From Pedobacter endophyticus (GTDB taxonomy: Bacteria; Bacteroidota; Bacteroidia; Sphingobacteriales; Sphingobacteriaceae), in contig NZ_CP064939.1 in NCBI RefSeq assembly GCF_015679185.1, positions 2,542,001 to 2,606,000 on the forward strand: DNA of 64,000 bases, written 5' to 3'. Shown here in pieces: positions 25,960-35,130 of the stretch. Position 1 is the stretch's first letter. Every line of letters begins with the position of its first letter. The position numbers were made by a program, and so were the translations under genes. Below the pieces are notes generated by a model. The model saw only the letters and a list, made by a program, of their open reading frames with translations. It did no database searches and was not told the origin of the DNA.

Positions 25960-26646
25960 TTATTTGATCTCGAAAACTGCATTTACGGTAAAATTCAGTT
26001 TAATTTTTTTGAAATCAATTTCAGGTGCAGTGTCTGCCTCCGCCATGGCCGATTTCATCATGTAATTTCTGTAAACCGGTTGTACAATATTGTCTCCACC
26101 ATCTTGAATCTCAATTACACTCCCTAATTTGTCGCCTAACGCCTCAACCATATAGGCAGCTTTCTCTTTGGCGGCCAACAAGGCTTTAATTTTTAGCTCT
26201 TTTTTCAGGCTTTCGATTTTCGAATAATCGTAGCTTTCAATATTGGTACTGGCAATGCCTTTTGCATCAATCGCCTCAATAATTGCATTGAACTTGTTTA
26301 AGTCGCTTACTTTTAACCGATATTGCTTACTCGCTAAAAAATCGGGATTTTTCTTTTTCTCAGTAGCATAGTTCCAACTGCTGAGATTGCTAATGGTTAA
26401 ATTTTCCTTCGCAATTCCGGCCTTTTGTACAGCGGCAAAAAGTTGCTTTTCCAAATCGGTAATCTCTACTTTGTTCTTGCCATTCAGGTATTCCTTCAGC
26501 GAAATACTGATGTAAATAATATCTGGTGTAACTTCCGTTTCCGAAGTTCCACTTACATTTATTTTCCGACGTAAATCTGCTTGTTGTGCCATCGCTGTAG
26601 ATAATCCTAAAAATGCGATGAACAAAATTGCTGTTAACTTTTTCAT
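25960..26646 (-). CDS. SIMPL-domain (DUF541) periplasmic protein
   Basis: A 228-residue protein with signal peptide (cleavage after AMAQ) and the SIMPL domain: KINVSGTSETEVTPDIIYIS opens the first repeat, and the second half has LKIKALLAAKEKAAYMVEALGDKLGSVIEI split after the first Ala. Family members include E. coli YggE, an oxidative-stress linked protein, and Brucella BP26; they form periplasmic ring-like oligomers. Molecular function remains open. It stands alone, with its own terminator. Confidence 0.92.
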   Translation of the reverse strand: MKKLTAILFIAFLGLSTAMAQQADLRRKINVSGTSETEVTPDIIYISISLKEYLNGKNKVEITDLEKQLFAAVQKAGIAKENLTISNLSSWNYATEKKKNPDFLASKQYRLKVSDLNKFNAIIEAIDAKGIASTNIESYDYSKIESLKKELKIKALLAAKEKAAYMVEALGDKLGSVIEIQDGGDNIVQPVYRNYMMKSAMAEADTAPEIDFKKIKLNFTVNAVFEIK

Positions 26647-27758
26647 AATACGTAGTGTTTTAATTTTAGAGAAGCAAGCATAAATCTTATTTGCTTTGTG
26701 CTTCTACGGGTTTCATAATCTATTTTCTCTGTGTGTGCTGTAATGATGTAAAGCCATTGCAAATTCCACACCGAGAATTCAAAAATCTTTACCTTTCAGC
26801 AAATGAAACTGCTCATTTAGCCCGTAAACACGCTCAGTATTTGAGTTAAAGTACCTCGCTATCAGCCCACTCACATTTCACAAAAAAAAATTAAATAAAG
26901 TTTAATGCCTTAAGCTTTTTTGTAGCGCAAAGCCTGCAAAACATGGGCAAGGTCCTGTTCTGTCAATCCTGCAATCTTTTTGTAATCGATTATACAAGCA
27001 CGGTCGTTATCTTCAAAAATAAGTTTTAAAAAAACAAAGGAGTTGGGATGACAGGCCTTTAAACGAGTCGTCATTGCCCCAAAGGGGCTACTCTGTAGCG
27101 AGGCCGGGTTCGTGCGACCGACCTGTGCCGATTTTTCATCGGTAAGCAATCTGATTTACGAAATGAGATTGCTCACCCGAGAAGTCCTATCGTGTGAACA
27201 CATCTTTGAACCATCGCTTTGCGAGCTAGAATCATCAAAACGACAACATATTTTAGGGGGTTTCTTTGAACGATCGTCATCCTCAGCTCGACTGGGGATC
27301 CTAATGCGCAATAAATTCGGTGCTGAGCATTAAGATTCCCGCCTGCGCGGGAATGACGGCGCAAAAAACGAGATATGTCAATACGATAGGAGAAGTCGGG
27401 ACAGCACGAGCGTTCATATTAACCAGCCCGTGATATCCAGAAAGAGGAGGTTTATTAATCGAACTCACGTTTGTACCAAAAGATTTGCAAAAGTTTACCA
27501 CGCCCTAACTCAAATTGGTTGGGTATTTAGGTTGCAAGCCAACGCCTGCATCGATAGACTAATAAACGAACACGATTTAATCCCCGAGACAAAATCGCCG
27601 AAGCAATATAGCATCTTGCTTTTTTCAATCGGAAACTAGAATGGAAAAGTATTGCGCCAGGTTTTATGCTGAAAGAGACGGAATTACAAATTTTTATAAA
27701 ACCTTGCGCAGAAAGAGTTCAGTATGATTGCTTGGGGCAATCTATCAAGAGCTTTTGT
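26647..27758. repeat. 1.1-kb region of repeats and decayed sequence
   Basis: Contains a possible gene remnant (see 26910), a composite repeat at 27070-27180 with GCCCCAAAGGGGC next to a GTCATTGC foot, and a head-to-head pair at 27276-27357 (left stem ATCCTCAG/CTGGGGAT, right stem ATTCCCGC/GCGGGAAT). A fragment at 27450-27470 shares TTTATTAATCGAACTCA with repeats near 47592 and 47697. At 27653-27667 and 27696-27710 a 15-base inverted repeat (TGCGCCAGGTTTTAT) lies downstream of the cold-shock gene. No convincing complete gene. Confidence 0.65.
26910..27074 (-). pseudogene. Possible small gene or 3' gene fragment, unknown
   Basis: A 54-codon frame whose last 44 codons (from NSFVFLKLIFEDNDRACII onward, ending LAHVLQALRYKK) have the codon and residue texture of real protein. 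The 5' end, including the ATG at 27074, lies in a GTCA repeat, so the original N-terminus was probably replaced or lost. No family is recognised. An alternative is a genuine short protein that borrowed its start codon from the repeat. Confidence 0.3.
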
Positions 27759-28211
27759 TTAAACTTTAGTCACTTTTACGGCAGTTGGTCCTTTTTGACC
27801 CATTTCTACCTCAAAACTAACTTTATCACCCTCTTTAATTTGAGTGATGCAACCATTGGCATGCACGAAAATGCTATCCTGAGTTTCGGTATTCTTAATA
27901 AAACCGTAACCTTTACTGTCGTTAAAGAAAGTTACCGTTCCTTTTTTAACAGGATTTTCATCAATGATATCTTCTTGTCTCGAGATACCAATCTGAATGT
28001 CTTCGGTGTTAATTACTTTCTTCTTTTTAGGATCTGGTGGAGTAGAAGAGATGTTTCCGTTTTCGTCAACGTAAGCCATCATATCTTCAAGCGCTAAACC
28101 CTTTTTAGCATTCGCTTGTCGTTCTTCTCTTTTTTCTTGTTTGTCTTTTTGTTTTTTTAATCGTTTTTTTTCGTTCTCTTTTTTACTGTATGTTGCCTGA
28201 GATTTAGCCAT
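27759..28211 (-). CDS. Cold-shock-domain protein with Lys-rich N-terminal extension
   Basis: A 150-residue nucleic-acid-binding protein. The C-terminal 63 residues are a complete cold-shock domain (KKGTVTFFNDSKGYGFI with RNP1, SIFVHAN with RNP2, and EGDKVSFEVEMGQKG). The N-terminal half is extremely rich in Lys, Glu and Gln (residues 1-40), then an acidic linker. Standalone Csp proteins are about 65-70 residues, so this is the extended type found in Bacteroidota. It probably binds single-stranded RNA as a chaperone; the basic tail may aid ribosome or RNA contact (inference). Confidence 0.92.
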   Translation of the reverse strand: MAKSQATYSKKENEKKRLKKQKDKQEKREERQANAKKGLALEDMMAYVDENGNISSTPPDPKKKKVINTEDIQIGISRQEDIIDENPVKKGTVTFFNDSKGYGFIKNTETQDSIFVHANGCITQIKEGDKVSFEVEMGQKGPTAVKVTKV

Positions 28212-28349
28212 ATTTATTTAATTGTTTTGTTTTTGAAAGATGAGTGGAAATGGAGATTTATACAAAGATAACAATACTAAAATGAAAACACGATTTTATT
28301 CCGTTGTGCAATTGTTTTGAAGAAATAAAATCAGCAATTAGTCATCAAC

Positions 28350-28886
28350 TTAAGCCCTACTCAGCCAATCCTGTTTGTTAATCTCATAAACAAAGTTCCA
28401 CTTTAGGGGCTCACCGTAATAAGCAACCTCGATTTCGGCAACCTTTTGGCCGCCCAATTTTTCGATAGCTTTTTGCGATCGAAAATTTGTGGCACCAATG
28501 TGCAAAATCACCCTTTCAACAAACTGAAAGGCGTAATCTAACATCAGCTTTTTCATCGCCGAATTATAGCCCAGCCCCCAATAATTACGACCGATGAATG
28601 TGTAGCCAATGGCTATCGACATATTTTCTGGGTCGAACTCATAGTATCTCGAGCTACCAACTACTTGCCCAGTCGCTTTATCGTAAACAATCAAAGCGCC
28701 CTTGGATTCAAGAGCGCCTTTAAAGAAATTTTCGAAAACCCCGCGTTGGTGACGGTCTTTATTCGGGTGTTGCTCCCAAACCAGCGGATCGGATGCAACA
28801 GCATACAACCGATCAAAATCGTCGCTTTTAAGCGGAGCGATTTTGATCAGGTCGTTTTCTAAAGTAGGTTGTAAGTCGAAGTTCAT
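28350..28886 (-). CDS. GNAT-family N-acetyltransferase (RimJ/RimL type)
   Basis: A 178-residue acetyltransferase using acetyl-CoA. The family core is visible: LKSDDFDRLYAVASDP at the N-terminus, GSSRYYEFDPENMSIAIGYTF, the acetyl-CoA loop region RNYWGLGYNSAMKKLMLDYAF split around Gly, and NFRSQKAIEKLGGQKVAE near the end. This order matches the RimJ/RimL subgroup, which acetylates protein N-termini or small molecules; the substrate is unknown. It follows fabV on the same strand after 107 bases. Confidence 0.9.
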   Translation of the reverse strand: MNFDLQPTLENDLIKIAPLKSDDFDRLYAVASDPLVWEQHPNKDRHQRGVFENFFKGALESKGALIVYDKATGQVVGSSRYYEFDPENMSIAIGYTFIGRNYWGLGYNSAMKKLMLDYAFQFVERVILHIGATNFRSQKAIEKLGGQKVAEIEVAYYGEPLKWNFVYEINKQDWLSRA

Positions 28887-28993
28887 AAGCCGCTCCCCTT
28901 AAAAGCCAGTTGGCAGGCAAATTTGTAGCCGCCCTCTCCGCGAAAAGGATTATTCTGTCTTTTAAATTATTTTGTTCTTTCCAAGAGTAAGCC

Positions 28994-30184
28994 TTAAGCG
29001 AGACTTTCAATCTCTACCACTTCATTGGCATCTTTCTGATAGTCGACTTTATCAATTTCGAAACCGAATAAGCTCAAAAAATCTGAGCGATAGCCCGGCA
29101 AATCGCCAATTGCAGGTAATGTTTCCGTAGTTGCCTCTTCCCAAAGTTTTGCAACTTTAGCTTGTACGTCTTCACGCATTTCCAAATCATCTATTCTGAT
29201 CCTGCCTTTTTCATCTACCGGAACTTCACCGCCAGTATATAATCTTTCGGCATATAAACGCTGAATTTGCTCGATGGTACCTTCATGAATCCCATCCTCT
29301 TTCATTATTTTATATAACAACGAAATGTACAACGGAATTACCGGAATTGCAGAACTCGCCTGAGTAACCAACGCCTTATTTACAGAAACGTAAGCTTTGC
29401 CATCAATATCTTTCAACTTATCGGCGATAGTAAACGCTGTGGCCTCCAGGTCGTCTTTAGCACGGCCTATCGTTCCTTTACGGTACACCGGCTCGGTTAA
29501 CGCGGGGCCTATGTAAGAGTAAGCAACGGTTGTAGCGCCATTGGCTAATAAATTTTCAGTTTTTAAAGCGTCAATCCACATCGCCCAATCTTCGCCACCC
29601 ATTACGGCAACCGTATTCGCAATATCCTCTTCAGTAGCAGGCTCGATAGAAATTTCTGTCACGTTACCAGTGTGAAAATCGACTGTTTTGTTGGTATAAG
29701 TTCCGCCAATTGGCTTCAAAGTAGAGCGGTGTAACACTTCGGTATCGGGGTGCTTTCTTACCGGAGAAGCCAAACTGTAAATCACTAAATCTACCTGACC
29801 CAAATCGGCCTTGATCAATGCAAGGGTTTCTGCTTTAATCTCTTTAGAGAAGGCATCGCCGTTAACACTTTTTGCATATAAACCTGCTGCATGCGCTTCT
29901 TTTTCGAACGCGGCGCTGTTGTACCAGCCGGGCGACGCGGTTTTGCCGGCAGACGGTGCTTTCTCAAAAAATACACCTATTGTTGCCGCGTCAGAACCAT
30001 ATGCCGCAGCAATACGAGAGGCCAGGCCAAAACCTGTTGATGCACCAATTACTAAAACTTTTTTGGGGCCGTTAATAGCACCTTTTGATTTTACATATTC
30101 AATTTGGTTCTTTACGTTTTGAGCGCAACCATCTGGATGTGCCGTTAAACAAATAAAGCCCCTCATTCTTGGTTCAATAATCAT
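28994..30184 (-). CDS. fabV: Trans-2-enoyl-ACP/CoA reductase (FabV type)
   Basis: A 396-residue NADH-dependent reductase that performs the last step of fatty-acid elongation. Recognised from the start IIEPRMRGFICLTAHPDGC, the nucleotide-binding VLVIGASTGFGLASRI, and the large-SDR active site Tyr-X8-Lys in SYIGPALTEPVYRKG. FabV is larger than FabI (about 260 aa) and members of this family are insensitive to triclosan. No fab cluster is nearby, so it is a stand-alone gene; the C-terminus (FGFEIDKVDYQKDANEVVEI) matches the family. Confidence 0.96.
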   Translation of the reverse strand: MIIEPRMRGFICLTAHPDGCAQNVKNQIEYVKSKGAINGPKKVLVIGASTGFGLASRIAAAYGSDAATIGVFFEKAPSAGKTASPGWYNSAAFEKEAHAAGLYAKSVNGDAFSKEIKAETLALIKADLGQVDLVIYSLASPVRKHPDTEVLHRSTLKPIGGTYTNKTVDFHTGNVTEISIEPATEEDIANTVAVMGGEDWAMWIDALKTENLLANGATTVAYSYIGPALTEPVYRKGTIGRAKDDLEATAFTIADKLKDIDGKAYVSVNKALVTQASSAIPVIPLYISLLYKIMKEDGIHEGTIEQIQRLYAERLYTGGEVPVDEKGRIRIDDLEMREDVQAKVAKLWEEATTETLPAIGDLPGYRSDFLSLFGFEIDKVDYQKDANEVVEIESLA

Positions 30185-30383
30185 TTTGATATTATTTTAA
30201 GTTTTGTGTTCTAAAAGTCGGCCTTTGCAAAGGATGATAAAGCCAAATCTGTAACGAAGATAAATTTTTAATTGCTTACAGCTAAATGAAATTGAAATAA
30301 AGCTGAAATAGCGCAGTGAAATGAGCCATTTTAAATAGAAGTAGTTAAACGCCATTGGTTTTCAGGGGCCGAAACCCCGTACT

Positions 30384-30447
30384 TAAACCCGATATTGCCA
30401 GATAGCTCGCGATAGTTCATCGCGACTATAGGCTATTAGCGGGGCTA
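30384..30447 (+). repeat. Left inverted copy flanking the DUF2490 gene
   Basis: TAAACCCGATATTGCCAGAT through GGCTATTAGCGGGGCTAC. A matching inverted copy lies at 31461-31546, on the other side of the DUF2490 gene. The rest of the 390-base gap (30185-30576) shows only a GGGGCC/CCCC hairpin near 30366 and AT-rich promoter-like sequence. Confidence 0.75.
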
Positions 30448-30576
30448 CAGGCAGCTATTGTAGCCGGACTTTCCGTTTCCAAAAAACAAATAAAATACGA
30501 AGCTATTCCTTTTCAAATTAAGCTAATGTTAACTATTTCTTTTATTTTAGCAGCACACAGATAAGACCATTTAATT

Positions 30577-31287
30577 ATGATGAAAAAACGATTACTATTA
30601 CTAACCATGGTTTCGTTCATGGCCATTGGAAAGCTCTCTGCCCAAACACAATATCAAAATTCGGGTTGGTTTATGTTTTTGAACAACACGAAATTTAACG
30701 AAAAGTGGGGCTTGCAGTTTGATGTACAGGTGCGCTCAGCCGACGACTGGAAATATGTGCGCAACACGTTGGTGCGGCCGGCGCTGCAATATTTTATTAA
30801 CGACAAAAATAATGTGGCACTTGGGTACTTGTGGCAAACTACGCAATCGCAATCGGCTACGGCAGGCAATTCATTCTTGCACGAGCACCGCATTTTCGAA
30901 CAATACATTTTTACACACAAGCTGAGTTCAATTTTAGCCAGCCACAGGGTTAGGGTTGAGCAACGGTTTATAGGCCGTGCAAATGAAGATGTTTTTGCAC
31001 AGCGTTTCCGCTACTTTTTCAGGCTGGTTCAGCCACTACAAAAGGTAGAATCGGGTTTTACAAAGGGTGCATTTGTGGCGCTGCAGAACGAAGTGTTCCT
31101 GAATTTTCAAAATAAAGACAAAATCAACAACAGCGTGTTCGACCAAAACAGGGCTTACCTTGCTTTGGGCTATCGTTTCTCGAAGAAATTTGATATTGAA
31201 GCGGGCTATTTAAACCAGGCAGTTAAAAACACAAACAACCACACCAACAATAGCATTGCTCAGCTTGCCCTTTATACGAGGTTTTAA
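30577..31287 (+). CDS. DUF2490 outer-membrane barrel-like protein
   Basis: A 236-residue protein with a signal peptide (cleavage after LSAQ). The mature part is a series of amphipathic strands: NSGWFMFLNNTKFNEKWGLQ, VRPALQYFINDKNNVALGYL, HRIFEQYIFTHKL, RVRVEQRFIGR and the C-terminal AQLALYTRF with a terminal Phe, as in outer-membrane barrels. The family (DUF2490) is widespread in Bacteroidota and has no assigned function. A second ATG follows immediately, so the start is uncertain by one codon. The gene is bracketed by inverted repeats. Confidence 0.88.
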   Translation: MMKKRLLLLTMVSFMAIGKLSAQTQYQNSGWFMFLNNTKFNEKWGLQFDVQVRSADDWKYVRNTLVRPALQYFINDKNNVALGYLWQTTQSQSATAGNSFLHEHRIFEQYIFTHKLSSILASHRVRVEQRFIGRANEDVFAQRFRYFFRLVQPLQKVESGFTKGAFVALQNEVFLNFQNKDKINNSVFDQNRAYLALGYRFSKKFDIEAGYLNQAVKNTNNHTNNSIAQLALYTRF

Positions 31288-31460
31288 AGGAGTATGAAAG
31301 TTGGAGGTCGGAAAATTTGAAGTTTAAGTACTAAAGCCAGCTGAATAGTCCGAAGTTGGCAGTCGGGAAGTTCGAGGTTTGAGAGCGGAAGTCGGTTTTG
31401 AGTGAAATTGAAGCGTGATTTTTTTGAAAAGCAGGTGCAGTAATTCTTGGGCAGGGTTCC

Positions 31461-31546
31461 GTCCCGCTAATAGCCCATAGTCCCGACGCCGTTTCAGTGC
31501 CGATTGTTCGCTCTGCAACGGGAGCTATCTGGCAACATCGGGTTTA
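31461..31546 (-). repeat. Right inverted copy flanking the DUF2490 gene
   Basis: GTCCCGCTAATAGCCCATAG through GAGCTATCTGGCAACATCGG: the reverse complement of the element at 30384, with about 20 extra bases in the middle. The remainder of the 31288-31642 gap is a GTCGGGAAGTTCGAGG tract (31290-31390) and a GTTGAC(C/T)TCATTGCC doublet near 31585-31615. Confidence 0.75.
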
Positions 31547-31642
31547 GACACACTGGCCTGCATTTGCAGCCAGCCAAGAAGATTCATTGCCGTTGACCTC
31601 ATTGCCGTTGACTTTAGTCAACGGGCAACGGGAAAAGGATTT

Positions 31643-32353
31643 TTACACAGCAAGCTTCACCAATCGGTCGCCCTCTAAAACAGGAATAGCTTGACAAATA
31701 TTCAATTGTAGGCAGAAAACAACATCTTCCTCTATATTTAACTGTGCAAGGCGATGGCTGTGTGATGATTTATTAAGGTATTTACGAAGATCGTTTTTAG
31801 CAATGCCGTATAAGTCTTCCGCAGCCACACTCGAATCGTCGAAATGTTCGAAATACTGGCGAAGTTTGCTCACCACAGCTCCCGCAAATAAGGTATCTTC
31901 CAAATTAAACTGGTCTTTCCAGCCTGCACAAAGCAACAGCACATTTTTATCCTGTACTTTCAGGTAATCGCAAAGTGCATCGAGGTTTAAGAATGAACCA
32001 ATAAGCACCTGCGAAGCTCTTTTATTTGCCAAATGCAACGCCTTTGTTCCATTGGTTGTAGTGAGCACCACTGTTTTTCCACCTACTTTTTCTTTGGTGT
32101 ACGAAAAAGGCGAATTTCCGAAATCGTAGCCGACTACTACTTCCCCATTGCGTTCTGCGGCCAGCAAATAACCTTTATCGTTATAATTCAAACAGTCTTC
32201 AACATTAGCAACCGGAATAATGGCTTCTGCACCGTTTTCTATGCCATAAGTAATGGACGAAGTTGCCCTTAAAATATCGATAACCACCACAATGCTTTGC
32301 TCAATATCGTATAAATCGATAAGTGCCGGGGTTAAACAGACTTCTATTTTCAT
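31643..32353 (-). CDS. comB: 2-phosphosulfolactate phosphatase family protein
   Basis: A 236-residue phosphatase of the ComB family: IVVVIDILRATSSITYGIENGA with the conserved Asp-x-x-Arg-Ala-Thr/Ser, then GNSPFSYTKEKVGGKTVVLTT split before TNGTKAL, and LLCAGWKDQFNLEDTLFAGAV. In methanogens ComB hydrolyses 2-phosphosulfolactate during coenzyme M synthesis. Bacteria lack coenzyme M pathways of that kind in most cases, so here sulfolactate or another sulfonate precursor is the likely product (inference; Bacteroidota make sulfonolipids, but a link is unproven). It follows gcvT after 84 bases on the same strand. Confidence 0.9.
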   Translation of the reverse strand: MKIEVCLTPALIDLYDIEQSIVVVIDILRATSSITYGIENGAEAIIPVANVEDCLNYNDKGYLLAAERNGEVVVGYDFGNSPFSYTKEKVGGKTVVLTTTNGTKALHLANKRASQVLIGSFLNLDALCDYLKVQDKNVLLLCAGWKDQFNLEDTLFAGAVVSKLRQYFEHFDDSSVAAEDLYGIAKNDLRKYLNKSSHSHRLAQLNIEEDVVFCLQLNICQAIPVLEGDRLVKLAV

Positions 32354-32437
32354 TTTCTGAGATGTGAGATACGAGATATGGGATATGAGATTTTACCAGT
32401 CAAACCGCCTCAAATCTCACGTCTACTATCTCAAATC
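32354..32437. repeat. Short-unit tract GAGATATGGGATATGAGAT with inverted half
   Basis: The gcvT-comB gap is filled by GAGATGTGAGATACGAGATAT-like units on the comB side and by their inverted form (AATCTCACGTCTACTATCTC) on the gcvT side, forming a long imperfect hairpin. Confidence 0.7.
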
Positions 32438-33517
32438 TTATTTATAAAAAGGAAACTTAACTACTTTAGCTTTTATAGGCGTATTGCGAATAAGGATGAA
32501 AATCTCCGCTCCCTCTTTCGAAAATTCTTTTTTAACGTAGCCCATACCGATGGCTTTTTGAAGTGATGGTGCCTGTGTTCCGGAAGTTACCTTGCCAATA
32601 ATATTTCCATCGGCATCTGCAATTTCATAATCGTGACGTGGAATACCGCGATCGATCATCTCGAAACCGACCAATTTTTTTTGAATACCAGCTTCTTTTT
32701 GTGCCTGTAATGCTTCGGAATTGGTAAAGGTTTTTGAAAACTTCGTAATCCAACCTAAACCTGCTTCAATTGGCGAAGTGGTATCGTCGATATCATTGCC
32801 GTATAGGCAAAAACCCATTTCTAAACGTAAAGTATCGCGAGCACCCAAGCCAATTGGCTTAATATTATACGGTTGTCCTGCCGCAAATATGGCTTCCCAA
32901 ATTTGATCTGCATATTGATTTTCGAAGTAGATTTCAAAACCACCGGCACCGGTGTAACCTGTTGCAGATATAACCACATTATCTACACCTGCGAAGGTCC
33001 CTTTTACAAAGGTGTAATATTCCATTGCGGCCAAATTTACATCGGTTAATGTTTGCAAGGCATCTGCGGCTTTGGGGCCCTGAATAGCCAATAATGAAGT
33101 TTGATCAGAAATGTTGTGCATTTCTACTCCCTTATTATTAAACTGCTGAATCCAGTTCCAATCTTTTTCGATATTAGAGGCATTTACGACCAACATGTAC
33201 GTTTTTTCGTCAATGCGATACACCAAAAGGTCATCAACTATACCGCCGTCGTTATTTGGCAGGCACGAATACTGAACTTTTCCATCGTATAATTTTGAGG
33301 CATCGTTACTGGTTACGCGTTGAATTAAATCTAAGGCATTTTCGCCTTTCAAAATAAATTCACCCATATGGCTAACATCAAAAACACCAACGCCATTGCG
33401 TACAGTTGCATGTTCGGCGTTAATGCCTTCGTAAGTAACAGGCATATTGTAACCTGCAAATGGAACCATTTTAGCGCCTAAAGCGATGTGTTTTTCAGTT
33501 AATGCGGTATTTTTCAT
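32438..33517 (-). CDS. gcvT: Aminomethyltransferase (glycine cleavage T protein)
   Basis: A 359-residue tetrahydrofolate-dependent enzyme that releases ammonia and passes the methylene group from the lipoyl-bound aminomethyl to THF. Seen: [30 protein letters not shown] (with the catalytic Asp-Val-Ser-His region), [11 protein letters not shown], and the C-terminal beta domain with [20 protein letters not shown] followed by [18 protein letters not shown]. gcvH and gcvP are not in the window; the E3 partner lpdA is. Start ATG fits the family. Confidence 0.97.
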   Translation of the reverse strand: MKNTALTEKHIALGAKMVPFAGYNMPVTYEGINAEHATVRNGVGVFDVSHMGEFILKGENALDLIQRVTSNDASKLYDGKVQYSCLPNNDGGIVDDLLVYRIDEKTYMLVVNASNIEKDWNWIQQFNNKGVEMHNISDQTSLLAIQGPKAADALQTLTDVNLAAMEYYTFVKGTFAGVDNVVISATGYTGAGGFEIYFENQYADQIWEAIFAAGQPYNIKPIGLGARDTLRLEMGFCLYGNDIDDTTSPIEAGLGWITKFSKTFTNSEALQAQKEAGIQKKLVGFEMIDRGIPRHDYEIADADGNIIGKVTSGTQAPSLQKAIGMGYVKKEFSKEGAEIFILIRNTPIKAKVVKFPFYK

Positions 33518-33906
33518 GCTAAAAATCTAGTTGGCGGCAAAAGTACTAAGAAAAAGACAATCTTTCGGGCTAAATTTTAGATGGTTTTTGGGGAAATTTC
33601 ATTTTAGTCATCGATGAATATGTACGATTTGTAGCTGTTCATCGAATGACTATTGACGTCTTTCATCGGTAATAGCTGTGGTTATTTTCCTGGCGCAAAA
33701 TGCTTGGCATAATGAGTTTGCCACGCAACGATGAAAAATCGTTCCTCACAACGACGATAAACTAGTGTAGTGCCAACGGTGCTTCTTTTTAATGTTGGGT
33801 GTCAGGCTGAGCGGAGTCGAAGCCCACCTAGCGCCCTTCGACTATGCTCAGGGTGACAACTTTTGAAACGTTTTTTGATTGACACGACACTAACAATCCA
33901 AACGGC
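33518..33906. repeat. Gene-free gap with palindrome and paired GTCA hairpins
   Basis: A decayed palindrome (33607-33653, GTCATCGATGAAT / TTCATCGAATGAC, one base lost) and a head-to-head pair at 33801-33857: left stem GGCT/AGCC, right stem CCCT/AGGG, both around GAGCG(G/T)AGTCGA-type loops. The middle part (33700-33760) shows decayed GCAACGATGAAAAATCG fragments. Confidence 0.85.
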
Positions 33907-35109
33907 CTAAGCCCTTACCAATTCCTCATAAATCTTCAACATTTTGGTTGAGATTAAATGCACAGCATGATCATTTTCGACGGTTTTACGGGCATTTTCT
34001 CCGATTTCTATCCAACGGTTTGGATTAATGATACATTGCAGAATAGAACGGTAAAACTCGTCGGCGGTATCGGCAATCAGAATGTCGTGGCCATGCCTGC
34101 AATTAATACCTTCGGCGGCCGTGGTGGTAGCAATAATACATTTCTTCATGGCCATGCCCTCAATAATTTTTACACGCATGCCTGTTCCCGAAATCAGTGG
34201 CACAATCATAATGGCCTTGGAGTTTATAAATTCTACTGCATCAAAAACTTCGCCTTCAACAATCAGGTTTTCCGAATCGTATTCGAAAAAGTGCTTTTGC
34301 ATGTTTTTTCCGGCAATGTAGAAACGGAGATCTTTGTTCAGCTTTTCTATATCTGGCCAAATATCATCGAGAAACCACTCCAACCCCTCTTGATTTGGCC
34401 GCCAATCCATAGCTCCCAAATGGAACAAGGTTGGGAAACTGGTTTTGGATTTGTCGATCTTGTACTTTTCGAGGTCGATGGCAACAGGAAAAACAGACAT
34501 CGGCACTTTACAGCCGAAACGTAAGATGCTCTGTCGATCGGGTTCACTGATCACAAAAATCTGATGAAAGCGGTTAATTTGATCTGTTTCGTAAGCTTTT
34601 AAGCGTTGCGCTAAAAAGGCAAGGTACTTCCGCCGAACCAGAAACTTTTCGGACATTGATAAACGCTCGAGCAGCATATATTCAACGTTGTGGGTTCTGT
34701 AGATGAGCTTGGCATGGCTGTTGGCCTTAACAACATCGAGATAGGGGGTTACAAAAAGACCTTCAAACTGAATGATGTCGAATGTGTTTTCCCGTAAAAG
34801 ATTTTCGAGTTGCCGGGCTACATCATCGCTAAAATACCGGGAAACGGTGTACGATTCGTTGGTGAAAATATTAAAAAACGCAGACCAAACATTCACATCA
34901 ACATCCAAATCGGCAGCATGGTATTTAATCTGTTTGAAAATGGGATCGTAGATATCTTCTACTTCTGTGTACCACTTTTTGGGGTTAAGACTAAACAATG
35001 TGATATCTGCGCCAAGCTGTAGAAGACCTTTTATGGTGTTATAAACCACTATTGGGTAACCACTATTTGGCGGGAAGGGAATCCGCTTAGTAATCAACAG
35101 TATTTTCAC
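33907..35109 (-). CDS. Glycosyltransferase family 4 protein
   Basis: A 400-residue GT-B fold glycosyltransferase. The N-terminal Rossmann half starts ILLITKRIPFPPNSGYPIV with THNVEYMLLERL near the middle; the C-terminal half shows FHLGAMDWRPNQEGLEWFL, FYIAGKNM and the nucleotide-sugar site ISGTGMRVKIIEGMAMKKCI followed by ATTTAAEGIN. It transfers a sugar from a nucleotide donor to an unknown acceptor in polysaccharide or glycolipid synthesis, at the cytoplasmic membrane face. No other glycan genes are nearby, so the pathway cannot be named. rnhB is 21 bases upstream on the same strand. Confidence 0.9.
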   Translation of the reverse strand: MKILLITKRIPFPPNSGYPIVVYNTIKGLLQLGADITLFSLNPKKWYTEVEDIYDPIFKQIKYHAADLDVDVNVWSAFFNIFTNESYTVSRYFSDDVARQLENLLRENTFDIIQFEGLFVTPYLDVVKANSHAKLIYRTHNVEYMLLERLSMSEKFLVRRKYLAFLAQRLKAYETDQINRFHQIFVISEPDRQSILRFGCKVPMSVFPVAIDLEKYKIDKSKTSFPTLFHLGAMDWRPNQEGLEWFLDDIWPDIEKLNKDLRFYIAGKNMQKHFFEYDSENLIVEGEVFDAVEFINSKAIMIVPLISGTGMRVKIIEGMAMKKCIIATTTAAEGINCRHGHDILIADTADEFYRSILQCIINPNRWIEIGENARKTVENDHAVHLISTKMLKIYEELVRA

Positions 35110-35130
35110 AATGTGTGAAAATACAAAATT

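Noticed and set aside
27430..27639. A 69-codon plus-strand frame
   Set aside because: No start signal, no family, and its 5' part overlaps a dispersed repeat.
30185..30576. Possible riboswitch or tRNA upstream of DUF2490
   Set aside because: Hairpins here belong to the inverted repeats; no cloverleaf or known riboswitch core was seen. No tRNA was found elsewhere either.
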